Assembly (NCBI RefSeq): GCF_009497655.1 | Contig: NZ_CP023317.1 | Span: 2,881,501 to 2,945,500, forward strand | Direction: 5' to 3' | DNA length: 64,000 nucleotides | From: Priestia megaterium | Lineage (GTDB): Bacteria; Bacillota; Bacilli; Bacillales; Bacillaceae_H | Part shown: piece by piece, positions 17,779 to 26,781 of the stretch | Layout of the letters: each line of letters starts with the position of its first letter | Numbering within the stretch: position 1 is the stretch's first letter | Translations under genes and position numbers: made by a program | Notes under the pieces: model-generated | The model's input: only the letters and a program-made list of their open reading frames with translations | What the model was told of the DNA's origin: nothing | The model's database searches: none

Positions 17779-17810
17779 CCACATATCTACGCCCTTGCGT
17801 CCGATATGGG
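17779..17810 (-). promoter_or_regulatory. Leader hairpin of the amino acid permease
   Basis: Minus-strand pairing of CCCATATC with GATATGTGG (one bulge) encloses an inner ACGC-AAGG-GCGT hairpin. It ends about 13 nt before the AAAGGAGG site. It matches no riboswitch class that I recognise. The rest of the gap, 17811-18031, is AT-rich and shows no gene. Confidence 0.35.
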
Positions 17811-18031
17811 ATTCTTTACATCATCCTCCTCTTACTAAGACCTCACAAGTGGATATGTTAACAAATATTCTCTAAAAAACCAAGTTAAAAACTTTATTTT
17901 TTTACAAAACATCATTGAATTGCTTATGTATAGCGCATAAATTCCACCGAAGATTTGAGGACTACTCCTCCTATTTAACCGCATTTTTCTTAGATTAAAC
18001 ATAAAAGAATATTCAAACTATTTATCATAAC

Positions 18032-18174
18032 AAAAGGGCTGAGGCATAACGAGATCAACCGCTAGAAGCAGCTACATACGCAAAACCTACGCTTGCCATC
18101 CCAATAAAAAAACCCGAACGATGAATCGTTCGGATCTTGCTTCAAATAAAATAATTTTGTCCGTGCCTTTTTTT
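18032..18174 (-). repeat. Intergenic repeat family, copy B
   Basis: Left end AAAAGGGCTGAGGCATAAC, core AAAACCTACGCTTGCC, terminator hairpin CCGAACGAT/ATCGTTCGG, right end AATTTTGTCCGTGCC plus a T-run. It ends 2 bp from the nitroreductase stop codon. Confidence 0.8.
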
Positions 18175-18176
18175 GC

Positions 18177-18824
18177 TTATTTAAATACTTTTACACGTTC
18201 AGTTAGCGGTTGAAATTCTTTTTCTCCCGCAGGTGACACAGGATTACCAAATGGCATTTGAGCAATTAATTTCCATGAGCTTGGAATATTCCAAGTTGCT
18301 TTTACTTCATCGTCAATCAATGGATTGTAATGTTGTAAAGTTGCTCCTAGGCCTTCTAGCTCAAGTGCTGTCCAGATCACATGCTGCAGCATGCCTGATG
18401 ATTGGTTAGACCAAACCGGGAAGTTTTCGCTATAAGATGCGAACTGCTTTTGCAGCCCTTCAACTACTTCTTGATCTTCAAAGAAAAGAACTGTTCCATA
18501 GCCGCTTCCGAATAAGTTCATTTTTTGATCCGTATCTGAAAAATTTTCAGCTGGAACAATTTTACGAAGCGTTTCTCTCGTAATATTCCACACTTTATCA
18601 TGCTGTTCGCCAAATAAAACGACTACGCGTGCGCTTTGGGAATTAAATGCTGAAGGAGTATGTTTCACCGCAAAGTTAATAATTTCTTCAATTTTTTCTT
18701 CTGACATTTTTACATTTTTATCAATTGCATAAATAGAACGTCGGTTTTTAATTGCTTCATAAAAATCTTTTCCAACCTGTTGTTGATCACTTGATTTATC
18801 AAATAATTTATCTAAAAAACCCAT
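18177..18824 (-). CDS. Nitroreductase-family flavoprotein, probably MhqR-controlled
   Basis: This 215-aa FMN-dependent reductase resembles the YdgI/Frm2 branch: FYEAIKNRRSIYAID (FMN-binding Arg-Arg-Ser), HTPSAFNSQSARVVVLFG, and a late LQHYNPLID block. It probably reduces quinones or nitroaromatics with NAD(P)H. ATG at 18824 is favoured because the GTG three codons earlier overlaps the AGGAG site. About 100 nt upstream is a palindrome matching the MhqR operator. The MhqR regulon of B. subtilis includes a nitroreductase (MhqN), so this may be its counterpart. Confidence 0.78.
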   Translation of the reverse strand: MGFLDKLFDKSSDQQQVGKDFYEAIKNRRSIYAIDKNVKMSEEKIEEIINFAVKHTPSAFNSQSARVVVLFGEQHDKVWNITRETLRKIVPAENFSDTDQKMNLFGSGYGTVLFFEDQEVVEGLQKQFASYSENFPVWSNQSSGMLQHVIWTALELEGLGATLQHYNPLIDDEVKATWNIPSSWKLIAQMPFGNPVSPAGEKEFQPLTERVKVFK

Positions 18825-18921
18825 TTTCCACACTCCTAATTGTTTGTTTTTTTAAGCTTAAATTGCATGTTTATACCCTTCCCCCTGATAAAAGGAGATA
18901 AACAAGATATAATGAATTCTT

Positions 18922-18941
18922 ATATCTCTAATTCGAGATAT
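18922..18941 (-). promoter_or_regulatory. MhqR-type operator
   Basis: ATATCTCTAATTCGAGATAT is an almost perfect palindrome of the form ATCTCGAATTCGAGAT, known for the quinone-responsive MarR repressor MhqR. A closely related site precedes mhqD at 47643. It lies upstream of the nitroreductase gene. Confidence 0.65.
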
Positions 18942-19046
18942 TAAACTAAAAAAATATTAATTGAAATTTAATTACTTTATGTAACTTACTTTACAATGAT
19001 TATTATTACCTGTCAACAGAAAAATTATTTTTTTTTGTTGATCATC

Positions 19047-19384
19047 AAAAGAGGTTGAGACATAACGAAATGAATCCAATCTAAAATAAACAAATGGGAT
19101 ATATGAGCTGAACCGCTTTTGATACCGCAGTTGATTTCCGTGCACGACTTCGCTTTCCGCGGGCGGCCGCTGAGCCTCCTCGTCACTTGCGTTCCTGCGG
19201 GGTCTCATCTGTTCCGCTTTTTCCGCAGGAGTCTTCGTCGTGCCCTTCAATCAACTGCTAGAAGGAACGAAACAGGTGAAACCTACGTTCACCGTAATAA
19301 AAAAACGAACCGCTAATCAAAAATTTTGATCAAGGGTTCATTTTTTCACTTCGTCTAAAATATTTTTATCTCAGCCTTTTTTAT
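19047..19384 (-). repeat. Intergenic repeat family, copy C (long form)
   Basis: This copy has the GAGGTTGAGACATAAC left end, the GTGAAACCTACGTTCACC core and a GAACC/GGTTC hairpin. A GC-rich insert at about 19100-19265, including GCGGGCGGCCGCTGAGCC, gives it a long form. The ORF that can be read through it on the minus strand (18972-19250) is not a gene. The right end reads TTTTTATCTCAGCC, about 6 bp from the SDR stop. Confidence 0.75.
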
Positions 19385-19390
19385 AGATAC

Positions 19391-20140
19391 TTAATGTTCA
19401 TAAATCATCTTTCGCGTCATTCCCCCGTCTACTACGAGGTTAGCTCCTGTTACAAAATCATTTTCGACGTTTGTTAAGTACATACACGCTCTTGAGATAT
19501 CCGCTGGCGTTCCTACCCGATTAGACGGATGCTGCGTATGATCGATTTCACGAAGGCCATCGTAGTCAGATGTCTCAATCCATCCTGGAGAAATAGCATT
19601 TACCGTGATGTTGTCATCACCAAGCGAAATGGCAAGTGCATGAGTTAAAGCAACGATTCCTCCTTTTGTAGCAGCATAGGCTTCTGTATCTGGTTCAGAC
19701 ATTGAAGCTCTTGTAGAAGCTAAGTTTACAATGGAGCCTCCGCTTTCGTTTTTCCTCATCACTTTAGCTGCTTCGCGAGAACATAGAAACACGCTGCGCA
19801 GGTTCGTATTGATAATGTCATCCCATTCATCAATGGTTAGCTCATACGGTGATTTCCAGCGAGAAACGCCTGCATTATTAATCAAAATATGTATCGTTCC
19901 ATACGTACTGACCGTTTTTTCAACGAGATGTAAAATGTCGCTTTCTTTTCGGACGTCTGTTTTTACAAAAATGGCTTCTCCGCCTTGTCTTTGAATAGCT
20001 TCTGCGTGACGCTCGCCTTCGGTTTCGTCCACATCTGCCAATACCACTTTTGCTCCTTGTTTTGCGTATGCGCGTGATACATCTTTTCCTATTCCATTCG
20101 CAGCTCCCGTAACAACAACAACTAAATCTTTAAATGACAT
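19391..20140 (-). CDS. SDR-family NAD(P)-dependent oxidoreductase
   Basis: This 249-aa protein is a classical short-chain dehydrogenase. The nucleotide-binding motif is TGAANGIG (11-18), then NNAG, catalytic Ser in VNLASTRAS and the YAATKGG motif with catalytic Tyr and Lys. ADVDE after the second strand suggests NAD(H). The C-terminus GANLVVDGGMTRK is typical. Substrate unknown. An AAGGAGGAG site precedes the ATG. The DHH gene lies 21 nt upstream on the same strand, so the two are probably co-transcribed. Confidence 0.85.
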   Translation of the reverse strand: MSFKDLVVVVTGAANGIGKDVSRAYAKQGAKVVLADVDETEGERHAEAIQRQGGEAIFVKTDVRKESDILHLVEKTVSTYGTIHILINNAGVSRWKSPYELTIDEWDDIINTNLRSVFLCSREAAKVMRKNESGGSIVNLASTRASMSEPDTEAYAATKGGIVALTHALAISLGDDNITVNAISPGWIETSDYDGLREIDHTQHPSNRVGTPADISRACMYLTNVENDFVTGANLVVDGGMTRKMIYEH

Positions 20141-20161
20141 ATCATCTCCTCCTTATACGCT

Positions 20162-21133
20162 TTATTCACTTTTTTCTTCGTCTTTAAACAAGTGATCCGT
20201 GACGAAAAGAGCAAATGTTTCAGCCGTTAACTTGCATCCAGAAGCTTTTGGATGACCCCCTCCTCCAAGGTGCCCAACAATTTCGGCTAAGTTGATTTCG
20301 TCTTTTACTGCACGGAAGCCAATCTTTTGGCGTCCCATGTCCACCATAACGGAAAAGTCGATATCTTCGTTTTCTAGACACAGTGCATTTCCTAGCTCAG
20401 ACTGATATGTATCTGCAAATACAATGCCTACGTTGTACGCTGTTTTAGCAATTTCAACACTTTCTTTTATGATTTGTTTTTGCTTGTCGTAAATATATTT
20501 TTCAATCTTTTTTTCTTCTGCTTCTAGTAAAATTTCGTGTTTGTCCGTAAACGTAAATTCTTGATTTTCAGTATGGTACGATTCACGAAGCGTTTCTAGA
20601 ATGGTCTCTTTAAATTCTTCATGCGGGATTAGATAATATAGGTGATTGAGGCGCTTTGCTTTCAAATTATTTTCATGAAACCAGTCCCACGTATCAAATA
20701 AGCGCACAAGTTCTACATATTCATCAAGCAACTCCGTTTTTTGAAGCATGTTGTTGCGCACTAAGTAGTCGTAGAAAAGAGATGTAGCTGCTGTCTTTTT
20801 ACCGTTTTCGTCTTCTGCAATAACATGAACCCAATCGTATTTCTCAGCTAGTGGAAGAGCAGAGATATGATGGTCAATAAGAGTGATTTTTTGTCCTTTT
20901 TTTACCAGTTCATTTAATTTTTCCGCTACTTCATCGTTTACGCTAATATCCGTTATGTATAAAGCTGTGTCTCCATCGTTTTCTTCTTCAATAAAATGCG
21001 TCACTGTGTCATTGATGCGGCCAATGCTTACCGTGCTGTAATCAAAGTTGTCGTCGCCAAACGCTAACCGACCCAACAGTGCTGGACTTACCCCGTCTAA
21101 ATCGTTATGTGAAATTAATTTTATTTTTGTCAT
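20162..21133 (-). CDS. DHH-family phosphoesterase, NrnB-like
   Basis: This 323-aa protein has SHNDLDGVSPALL (DHH motif I), YITDIS, LIDHH (motif III) and C-terminal GGGHPKASGC (DHHA1 domain). DHH/DHHA1 enzymes use two Mn ions to cleave short RNAs or 3'-phosphonucleotides. Placing of the motifs is closest to NrnB oligoribonuclease rather than NrnA. ATG at 21133 has an AAAGGAG site 9 nt away. The SDR gene follows 21 nt downstream. Confidence 0.78.
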   Translation of the reverse strand: MTKIKLISHNDLDGVSPALLGRLAFGDDNFDYSTVSIGRINDTVTHFIEEENDGDTALYITDISVNDEVAEKLNELVKKGQKITLIDHHISALPLAEKYDWVHVIAEDENGKKTAATSLFYDYLVRNNMLQKTELLDEYVELVRLFDTWDWFHENNLKAKRLNHLYYLIPHEEFKETILETLRESYHTENQEFTFTDKHEILLEAEEKKIEKYIYDKQKQIIKESVEIAKTAYNVGIVFADTYQSELGNALCLENEDIDFSVMVDMGRQKIGFRAVKDEINLAEIVGHLGGGGHPKASGCKLTAETFALFVTDHLFKDEEKSE

Positions 21134-21287
21134 CAATCAAAACTCCTTTATTTTCAGTCGCCTTAGTATATGTACCGGCTTGTATATTATAGCAATTTCA
21201 ACATAAAAATGCTGTTATTTACTTTGAAGAGAAGGAATATCTTCGCAATAAACAAAAGTGAAGTAAACGTTTAGACTTACCTGTATC

Positions 21288-21466
21288 AAAAGAGAGTGAG
21301 ACATAACTACATCGATCCAATCAACAGCTAGAAGCAACTACACACATGAAACCTACGCTCACCAATACCAATAAAAAAATCCGAACGAATGTGATTCTCC
21401 ATCAAGAATCTCGACTCATCGTTCGGATTTTCTTTTAACCAACCTACTTTTGTTTCAGCCTATTTC
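21288..21466 (-). repeat. Intergenic repeat family, copy D
   Basis: Left end AAAAGAGAGTGAGACATAAC, core ATGAAACCTACGCTCACC, hairpin with CCGAACGA/TCGTTCGG arms, right end CTTTTGTTTCAGCC. It ends next to the hxlB stop codon. Confidence 0.8.
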
Positions 21467-21469
21467 CAC

Positions 21470-22018
21470 TTACTCTAAATTGCTGTGCTGTTTAAACGCC
21501 TGTTCATGATCCGTTTGGTTCAAATTCCCGTATTCTAAGCAAATCGTATCAAACACAACATGAGCACATTGATCAAACAATGAACCAAGCGGCTGAATAG
21601 AAGCGGCTTCATTTTCGCTTCGGTATTTGGTTGCAGCGGGAATGTGCAGCAGCTCATCAGTATGAGCAGTTAATGGTGATTCTGTACTAGCTGAAATGCC
21701 GATAACTGAACATCCTACTTCTTTGGCTTTTTTAGCTACGCTCACCACTTGCTGTGTTTTTCCTGAGCCTGATACAGCCACCAATACGTCACCTGCTGCA
21801 ATCGAAGGAGTAATAGTCTCTCCTACAACGTATACTGTTGCACCTAAATGCATCAGTCTCATCGCAAATGATTTGCCCATTAACCCGGAGCGACCTTCGC
21901 CTATAACAAAAATTCGTTTCGCTTGGTAAAGTGAAAACGCTACTTCTTCTATTTGCGGTTCTTTTATGTGATTCATTACGGCTGTAATTTCATGTAAAAT
22001 CGTTTGTGTTTTTGTCAT
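21470..22018 (-). CDS. hxlB: 6-phospho-3-hexuloisomerase-like SIS protein
   Basis: This 182-aa SIS-domain protein has GEGRSGLMGKSFAMRLMHLG, VSGSGKTQQVV and late EAASIQPLGSLFDQ, the pattern of phosphohexulose isomerase. That enzyme converts D-arabino-3-hexulose 6-phosphate to fructose 6-phosphate. Its start codon shares one base with the stop of hxlA (TAATG), so the two are translationally coupled. The pair is controlled by the same palindrome as the KDG operon. The usual HxlR regulator is not adjacent. Confidence 0.85.
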   Translation of the reverse strand: MTKTQTILHEITAVMNHIKEPQIEEVAFSLYQAKRIFVIGEGRSGLMGKSFAMRLMHLGATVYVVGETITPSIAAGDVLVAVSGSGKTQQVVSVAKKAKEVGCSVIGISASTESPLTAHTDELLHIPAATKYRSENEAASIQPLGSLFDQCAHVVFDTICLEYGNLNQTDHEQAFKQHSNLE

Positions 22019-22653
22019 TATACGTTCCCCCTGCTCATAAATAAGCCTTGAAATTCAGCAGATGCCTTTGCCACATCCGCACTTTTTGTAATTGCTGATC
22101 CAATAATCGCGACGTCCGCTTTCATTTGAAGTAATGATGCTGATGAGGCTGGATTAATTCCTCCTGCTACTGCTATTTGCGCATCTGAATGAAAATACTG
22201 CCGCAAATTTATTTGACTCAGCGATTTTCCTTCTTTTTCTTGCTCGTCTTTGCTGATATGATGGCAAAAAATAGCGCTTCTATAAATACTTACTTGCTTT
22301 TGCGAGCTGCTTGACGTGTTTAATAAATCAATCATCATTTTTTTATTCCATTTTTCGCTGACATTTGCACACGTCTCTATCGTGGGTAAAGGTGATACGC
22401 CCATTACTGTTGCTATATCTGCTCCTGCTTGATAGCACATGGTAAACTCATACTCTGCGTTATCGATCGTTTTGATATCTGCTACAATCGTTTTGTGCGG
22501 AAATGCCTGTTTGATTTTATAAATGCTTTCAATTCCATACTCTTTTATAAGAGATGTACCTACTTCAATCCAATCAACAGAGGGTTCTGCCAGCTTGGCA
22601 AGGATAATAGCTTCTTCAATTGTGACGCGATCTAATGCTAATTGTATCTTCAT
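22018..22653 (-). CDS. hxlA: 3-hexulose-6-phosphate synthase-like protein
   Basis: This 211-aa protein belongs to the orotidylate-decarboxylase superfamily: QLALDRVTIEEA, WIEVGTSLI, VADIKTIDNAEYEF (the metal-binding D-x-K-x-x-D) and AVAGGINPAS. The KT-x-D form fits hexulose-phosphate synthase better than the UlaD decarboxylase, which has KIAD. The enzyme joins formaldehyde and ribulose 5-phosphate, or runs in reverse. In this sugar-acid context another substrate is possible. ATG at 22653 follows GAGGAG; an in-frame GTG upstream overlaps that site. Confidence 0.75.
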   Translation of the reverse strand: MKIQLALDRVTIEEAIILAKLAEPSVDWIEVGTSLIKEYGIESIYKIKQAFPHKTIVADIKTIDNAEYEFTMCYQAGADIATVMGVSPLPTIETCANVSEKWNKKMMIDLLNTSSSSQKQVSIYRSAIFCHHISKDEQEKEGKSLSQINLRQYFHSDAQIAVAGGINPASSASLLQMKADVAIIGSAITKSADVAKASAEFQGLFMSRGNV

Positions 22654-22672
22654 CTTTCTTCTCCTCACTTTC

Positions 22673-22690
22673 TACTAAACCGGTTTAGTA
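22673..22690 (-). promoter_or_regulatory. LacI-type operator upstream of hxlA
   Basis: A perfect 18-nt palindrome TACTAAACCGGTTTAGTA lies 19 nt upstream of the hxlA start. The identical 18-mer occurs at 27560 before the KDG operon. It is probably bound by the LacI-family protein encoded between the two units. Confidence 0.8.
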
Positions 22691-22720
22691 ACAACGTAAA
22701 AAAAACGAATATTTTGATGA

Positions 22721-22755
22721 GCTAAAAAGAGCACGCCATAGGCGCTCTTTTTAGC
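22721..22755 (-). terminator. Terminator of the LacI regulator gene
   Basis: Hairpin GCTAAAAAGAGC / GCTCTTTTTAGC with inner CGCC/GGCG, directly after the stop codon. Confidence 0.75.
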
Positions 22756-23766
22756 TTAATGCGACAACGTTGTTTCTCGAATAATTAATTCACATTCATA
22801 CTGGTACTCTTCATAAGCTATCTTTTCTTTCAAAATTTGTTTAATAAGTAAATCTGCTGCTTTTGTTCCCATGTCAAAAGCAGGCTGCGAAATCGTGGTA
22901 ACGGCAGGCGTTGCTACATCTGCGTAAGGAATATTATCATAAACAATTAAAGATAAATCATTCGGGATATTAAATCCGTGTTGTTTAATAAATTTCTGCA
23001 CTTCAATGAACACTAAATCGTTTCCAGCCAGCAGCGCTGTCGGCGGATTTTCGGCTGCAAATAGTTTCTCCAGCGCTTTTTGCATGTCCGCTTTTTTGCA
23101 GTTGATAATCATGGATTCATTTACAGGCATATTGGCTGATGTTAACGCTTCTTTGTAACCTTCTACACGTTCAATCCGGGGTGTAATAGTTAAGGGTTCT
23201 GTAATGATCGCTATATGCTTATGTCCAAGCTCGAGGAGATGCAAAATAGCCTGTTTTGTGGCTTCTTGATTGTTTGCCACTACGGATGGAATTTTCCCTT
23301 TTACATCATGAATTTTACGGTCCATAATAACAACCGGATATTCTTCTTTGATCATCTGCTCATAAAGAGAAGTATTCGCACCCGTTGGAAATAAAATAAG
23401 GCCATCTACTTGCTTTGCTTTTAACATATTAATATATTTCTTTTCTTTATCAGGGTCATCATCTGCGTTGCAAATGATGGCATGTATATCTTGCGAATGG
23501 CAATAGTCTTCAATGGCACGAATGACTTCCGTAGAAAATCTGTGCATAATATTGGCGACAATAATCCCAATCATCGACGTTCGCTTTTGTTTTAAGCTTC
23601 GTGCTAGATAGTTGGGCTGATAGCCCAGTGTATCAATCGCTTCTTTAATTTTCTTTCGCGTTTCTTCGCCCATATATTCGTATCGCTTGTTAATGTATTG
23701 TGATACGGTGCTTTTGGAGACATTTGCTGCTTTTGCAACGTCCAGCATAGTAACTTTTTGCATCAT
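22756..23766 (-). CDS. LacI-family transcriptional regulator
   Basis: This 336-aa repressor has a LacI helix-turn-helix at 1-50 (VTMLDVAKAANVSKSTVSQYIN) and a periplasmic-binding-protein-like ligand domain (SMIGIIVANIMHRFSTEV to the end). It lies between hxlAB and the KDG operon, and both units have the same palindrome, so it is the likely regulator of both. The gene itself has no clear copy of that operator upstream. The inducer could be KDG, KDPG or a related sugar acid. Relationship to B. subtilis KdgR is plausible but not proven here. Confidence 0.88.
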   Translation of the reverse strand: MMQKVTMLDVAKAANVSKSTVSQYINKRYEYMGEETRKKIKEAIDTLGYQPNYLARSLKQKRTSMIGIIVANIMHRFSTEVIRAIEDYCHSQDIHAIICNADDDPDKEKKYINMLKAKQVDGLILFPTGANTSLYEQMIKEEYPVVIMDRKIHDVKGKIPSVVANNQEATKQAILHLLELGHKHIAIITEPLTITPRIERVEGYKEALTSANMPVNESMIINCKKADMQKALEKLFAAENPPTALLAGNDLVFIEVQKFIKQHGFNIPNDLSLIVYDNIPYADVATPAVTTISQPAFDMGTKAADLLIKQILKEKIAYEEYQYECELIIRETTLSH

Positions 23767-23867
23767 GATCCGTCCTTTTCATTCAATCCCTAAAATTATG
23801 CTACTCCTAGTGTAAACGAAAAAAACGAAAAAGGAAAAGCCTTCTTGCTAGCAGAAGACTTTATTTA

Positions 23868-24512
23868 TTAAGCGTACGCAAGCCTAGCTTCTTGAATTTC
23901 ATGAGTAAAACGTTTCGCTTCCCTTGTTACTTGAAGTAAGTATTCAGGAGTTGGAAGCTGCTTGCCATCTACTAATGTGCTTCCTGCTCCAATAGCAGCT
24001 GCTCCAGCTTTAATATAAGCTCCCGCATTCTCAGCCGTAACGCCGCCCGTTGGCATTAACGGAATATGAGGAAGCGGTCCTGCTATATTTTTAAAATAAG
24101 CGGGGCCTACTACGCTTGCCGGGAAGACTTTAATGATATCTGCGCCGCATTCATACGCTGTTAGTATTTCAGTAGGTGTAAAAGCGCCCGGAACGCTAAT
24201 GACTCCGTATCTTTTAGCCGTTTTAATTGTTCGTTCGTTTACCGTAGGGGAAAAAATAAATGACGCTCCTGCCATAATGGCAATTCGTGCTGTTTCTTCG
24301 TCTAGAACAGTTCCTGCTCCAATAAACATTGAATCGTCAAATTCATTTTTCAATTCTTTAATAACCTCTACGGCAGCAGGGTTTTCCATTGTGATTTCTA
24401 GATTTGTTACTCCGCCTTCTTTTAACGCGTAGGCAAGCGGAATAATTCGCTCAGCGCTTGCTCCTCGAATGACCGCTACAATACCGCTACTTGTAATTTT
24501 CTCAATATGCAT
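23868..24512 (-). CDS. eda: KDPG aldolase family (2-keto-3-deoxy-6-phosphogluconate aldolase)
   Basis: This 214-aa class I aldolase has VAVIRG, the base Glu in LEITME and the Schiff-base Lys in DIIKVFPAS. FIGAGTVLD and LMPTGGVTAEN are also typical. It splits KDPG to pyruvate and glyceraldehyde 3-phosphate, completing the path from the KDG kinase two genes upstream. Spacing to the MFS gene is 26 nt with an AAGGAG site, so it is part of the same operon. A weak hairpin at about 23837-23862 may end the operon. Confidence 0.9.
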   Translation of the reverse strand: MHIEKITSSGIVAVIRGASAERIIPLAYALKEGGVTNLEITMENPAAVEVIKELKNEFDDSMFIGAGTVLDEETARIAIMAGASFIFSPTVNERTIKTAKRYGVISVPGAFTPTEILTAYECGADIIKVFPASVVGPAYFKNIAGPLPHIPLMPTGGVTAENAGAYIKAGAAAIGAGSTLVDGKQLPTPEYLLQVTREAKRFTHEIQEARLAYA

Positions 24513-24538
24513 CTCAATTCTCCTTTTCTATCATTACA

Positions 24539-25819
24539 TTAAGCCGTTGTTTCAACTGGCTTCACACTCTGAACTTCTCTTGGCTTTTTCGTTGCGACAA
24601 TGGTTAAAACTGCCGCAAGGAATAACGATCCAGCCATAAAGATATAGGAAGCGCCAAACCCTCCTGTTGATCCATTTAAAAATCCTACAATATAAGAACC
24701 GGCAAATGAACCAAGTGCCCCCATGCTATTGATTAAAGCCATCGCTCCTCCGGCAACATTACGCGGTAAAATTTCAGGAATAATCGCAAAGAACGGTCCG
24801 TACGGAGCATACATCGTTCCTCCGGCGATAACGAGTAAAGTAAAAGAAAGCCAGAAGTTGCTTGTGCCAACTAAATAAGATCCGTAAAAGGCAAGAGCTC
24901 CTACTAATAAGAACGGCCATACAAATGCGCTTCGTTTTAAAAACTTATCTGATAGATATGAAACCGTTAACATTAGTACGACTGCTAATACGTAAGGAAC
25001 GGACGCTAACCACCCTGTCTTCACTATACTCATGTTAGGCGCTGCTTTAATAATAGACGGCAGCCACATAACAAATCCGTAGACACCAATACTCCATAAA
25101 GCATATTGAATGCTTAATAAAATGACAGTACGATTTTTGAAAGCTTCTTTATAGCCTTTAACAGGTTTGATTCCTTCTTGTTCTTTTTGCAGCGCATCGT
25201 GTAAATCTGCTTTTTCTTTTTTCGACAGCCAGCCTGCATCTTTTGGCTCGTCGTTTACTAGTTTCCACCATAAAAACGCCCAAATAACAGCTGGAAAACC
25301 TTCTAAAATAAACATCCATCTCCAGCCAAATGATTCTAGTAAATATCCAGAAACAATTGACATCCAAAGAACGGTTGCCGGGTTTCCTAAAATTAAGAAC
25401 GTGTTGGCTCTAGAACGTTCTGCTTTTGTAAACCAGTGGCTTAAAAAAACGAGCATAGCGGGCATGACGGCACTTTCCACTACTCCTAAAGCAAATCGAA
25501 TAACAAACAAAAATCCGACGTGGCTTACCATACCCGTAGCTGTAGCAAGTGCTCCCCATAAAATCAGAGACCAAAAAATCAGCTTTTTGGCGCTTTTATT
25601 TTCAGCATAGTGAGCGCCTGGAATTTGGAAAAAGAAATAACCTAAGAAAAAGAGCGATCCTAATAAAGACGAAATACCTGGCGTAATATGAAGATCTTCT
25701 GCCAGCCCTGCCGCTGCTCCAAACCCGTAGTTTGCACGGTCTAAATATGCAAGGCTATACGTAATAAATACGATAGGAATTAACCGAAGCCATCTTTTTT
25801 TTGCTAGCTGCTGTTTCAT
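24539..25819 (-). CDS. MFS transporter, sugar-acid (ACS) type
   Basis: This 426-aa permease has twelve membrane segments. It begins RLIPIVFITYSLAYLDRANYGF, the signature of the anion:cation symporter group that includes hexuronate, galactonate and glucarate importers. FALGVVESAVMPAMLVFLSHWF also fits. It is the probable importer of the acid fed into this pathway. ATG at 25819 lies about 10 nt from the GGAG inside the end of kdgK. The GTG two codons earlier is a weaker choice. Confidence 0.85.
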   Translation of the reverse strand: MKQQLAKKRWLRLIPIVFITYSLAYLDRANYGFGAAAGLAEDLHITPGISSLLGSLFFLGYFFFQIPGAHYAENKSAKKLIFWSLILWGALATATGMVSHVGFLFVIRFALGVVESAVMPAMLVFLSHWFTKAERSRANTFLILGNPATVLWMSIVSGYLLESFGWRWMFILEGFPAVIWAFLWWKLVNDEPKDAGWLSKKEKADLHDALQKEQEGIKPVKGYKEAFKNRTVILLSIQYALWSIGVYGFVMWLPSIIKAAPNMSIVKTGWLASVPYVLAVVLMLTVSYLSDKFLKRSAFVWPFLLVGALAFYGSYLVGTSNFWLSFTLLVIAGGTMYAPYGPFFAIIPEILPRNVAGGAMALINSMGALGSFAGSYIVGFLNGSTGGFGASYIFMAGSLFLAAVLTIVATKKPREVQSVKPVETTA

Positions 25820-25821
25820 TA

Positions 25822-26781
25822 TCACTTCACTCCTTGTTTTTGGGATTCCATATATTTTTGCAACTGCTGTTCAGTTGGATATCCGTCGTTATCTCCAGGG
25901 CTTTGTACAGCTAATGACCCAATAGCATTTGCTCTCATGACAGATTGAGTAAGAGAATCATGTTGAAGAAGTCCGCTTAACAGCCCTACTGCAAAGCCGT
26001 CTCCTGCACCGACTGTATCCACTATTTGTTTGACTTTTATTCCTTCAACCATTCCTTGCTCTTTAGCCGTCTTAAAAAAGGCTCCTTGTTCACCTAGTTT
26101 AATAACGACAAGCTCTACGCCTGCATCTAAATAGTAAGAAGCGATGTCTTCTGGGTTTTCGTATCCGGTTAAAATTTTCCCTTCTTCAATGCCTGGCAGA
26201 ACGTAGTTTGCTTGTTTAGCAGCTTCGTTGATTGTAAAAATCATTTCCTCTTTTGATGTCCAAAGAGTCGGTCGCAGGTTCGGGTCAAAGGAAACCGTTC
26301 TTCCAGCTGCTTTCATCGAGGTAAGCGCGTGTAGAGCAAATTCACGCATGCTTGCTGACACAGCAAGCGGTATTCCTGTCATATGCATGTGTTTTGTCGC
26401 TAAAAAATAGTTTCGATTAAAATCGCGTGGGTGCAAGTGACTGGCTGCCGAATTTTTTCGGAAGTAACAAACTTCCGGATCTCCCACTTCCACTTTTGAT
26501 TTAATTTGAAAGCCTGTTGAATGTTCGCTATCTACTAGTACACAATCGGTGTTGACCGACTCCTCTTGTAGCCGTTTCATAATAAACGTACCGAAAGGAT
26601 CATTGCCGACTTTGCTCACCCACCCTGCGCGCAGACCGAGACGAGCGAGACCAATTGCTACATTTGTTTCTGCTCCGGCTAGCTCTTTTGTATAATGCTT
26701 AATCTCATACAGCGGTCCTGGTTGTTCTGCCATGAACATCGCCATTGCTTCTCCGAAGGTAATAACGTCTAATGAATTCAT
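25822..26781 (-). CDS. kdgK: 2-keto-3-deoxygluconate kinase (PfkB family)
   Basis: This 319-aa PfkB kinase has GEAMAMFM near the start, AGAETNVAIGLARLG, and the C-terminal DTVGAGDGFAVGLLSG with the catalytic Asp. It phosphorylates 2-keto-3-deoxygluconate to KDPG, which the aldolase gene downstream cleaves. The start overlaps the isomerase stop by 4 nt and is preceded by AGGAGG. Other PfkB sugar kinases cannot be excluded from sequence alone, but the linked KDPG aldolase supports KDG kinase. Confidence 0.87.
   Translation of the reverse strand: MNSLDVITFGEAMAMFMAEQPGPLYEIKHYTKELAGAETNVAIGLARLGLRAGWVSKVGNDPFGTFIMKRLQEESVNTDCVLVDSEHSTGFQIKSKVEVGDPEVCYFRKNSAASHLHPRDFNRNYFLATKHMHMTGIPLAVSASMREFALHALTSMKAAGRTVSFDPNLRPTLWTSKEEMIFTINEAAKQANYVLPGIEEGKILTGYENPEDIASYYLDAGVELVVIKLGEQGAFFKTAKEQGMVEGIKVKQIVDTVGAGDGFAVGLLSGLLQHDSLTQSVMRANAIGSLAVQSPGDNDGYPTEQQLQKYMESQKQGVK

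Noticed and set aside
18972-19250. Minus-strand open frame of 92 codons in the repeat region
   Set aside because: It is read through copy C of the intergenic repeat family; the Arg/Pro-rich sequence comes from the GC-rich insert, and there is no ribosome site.
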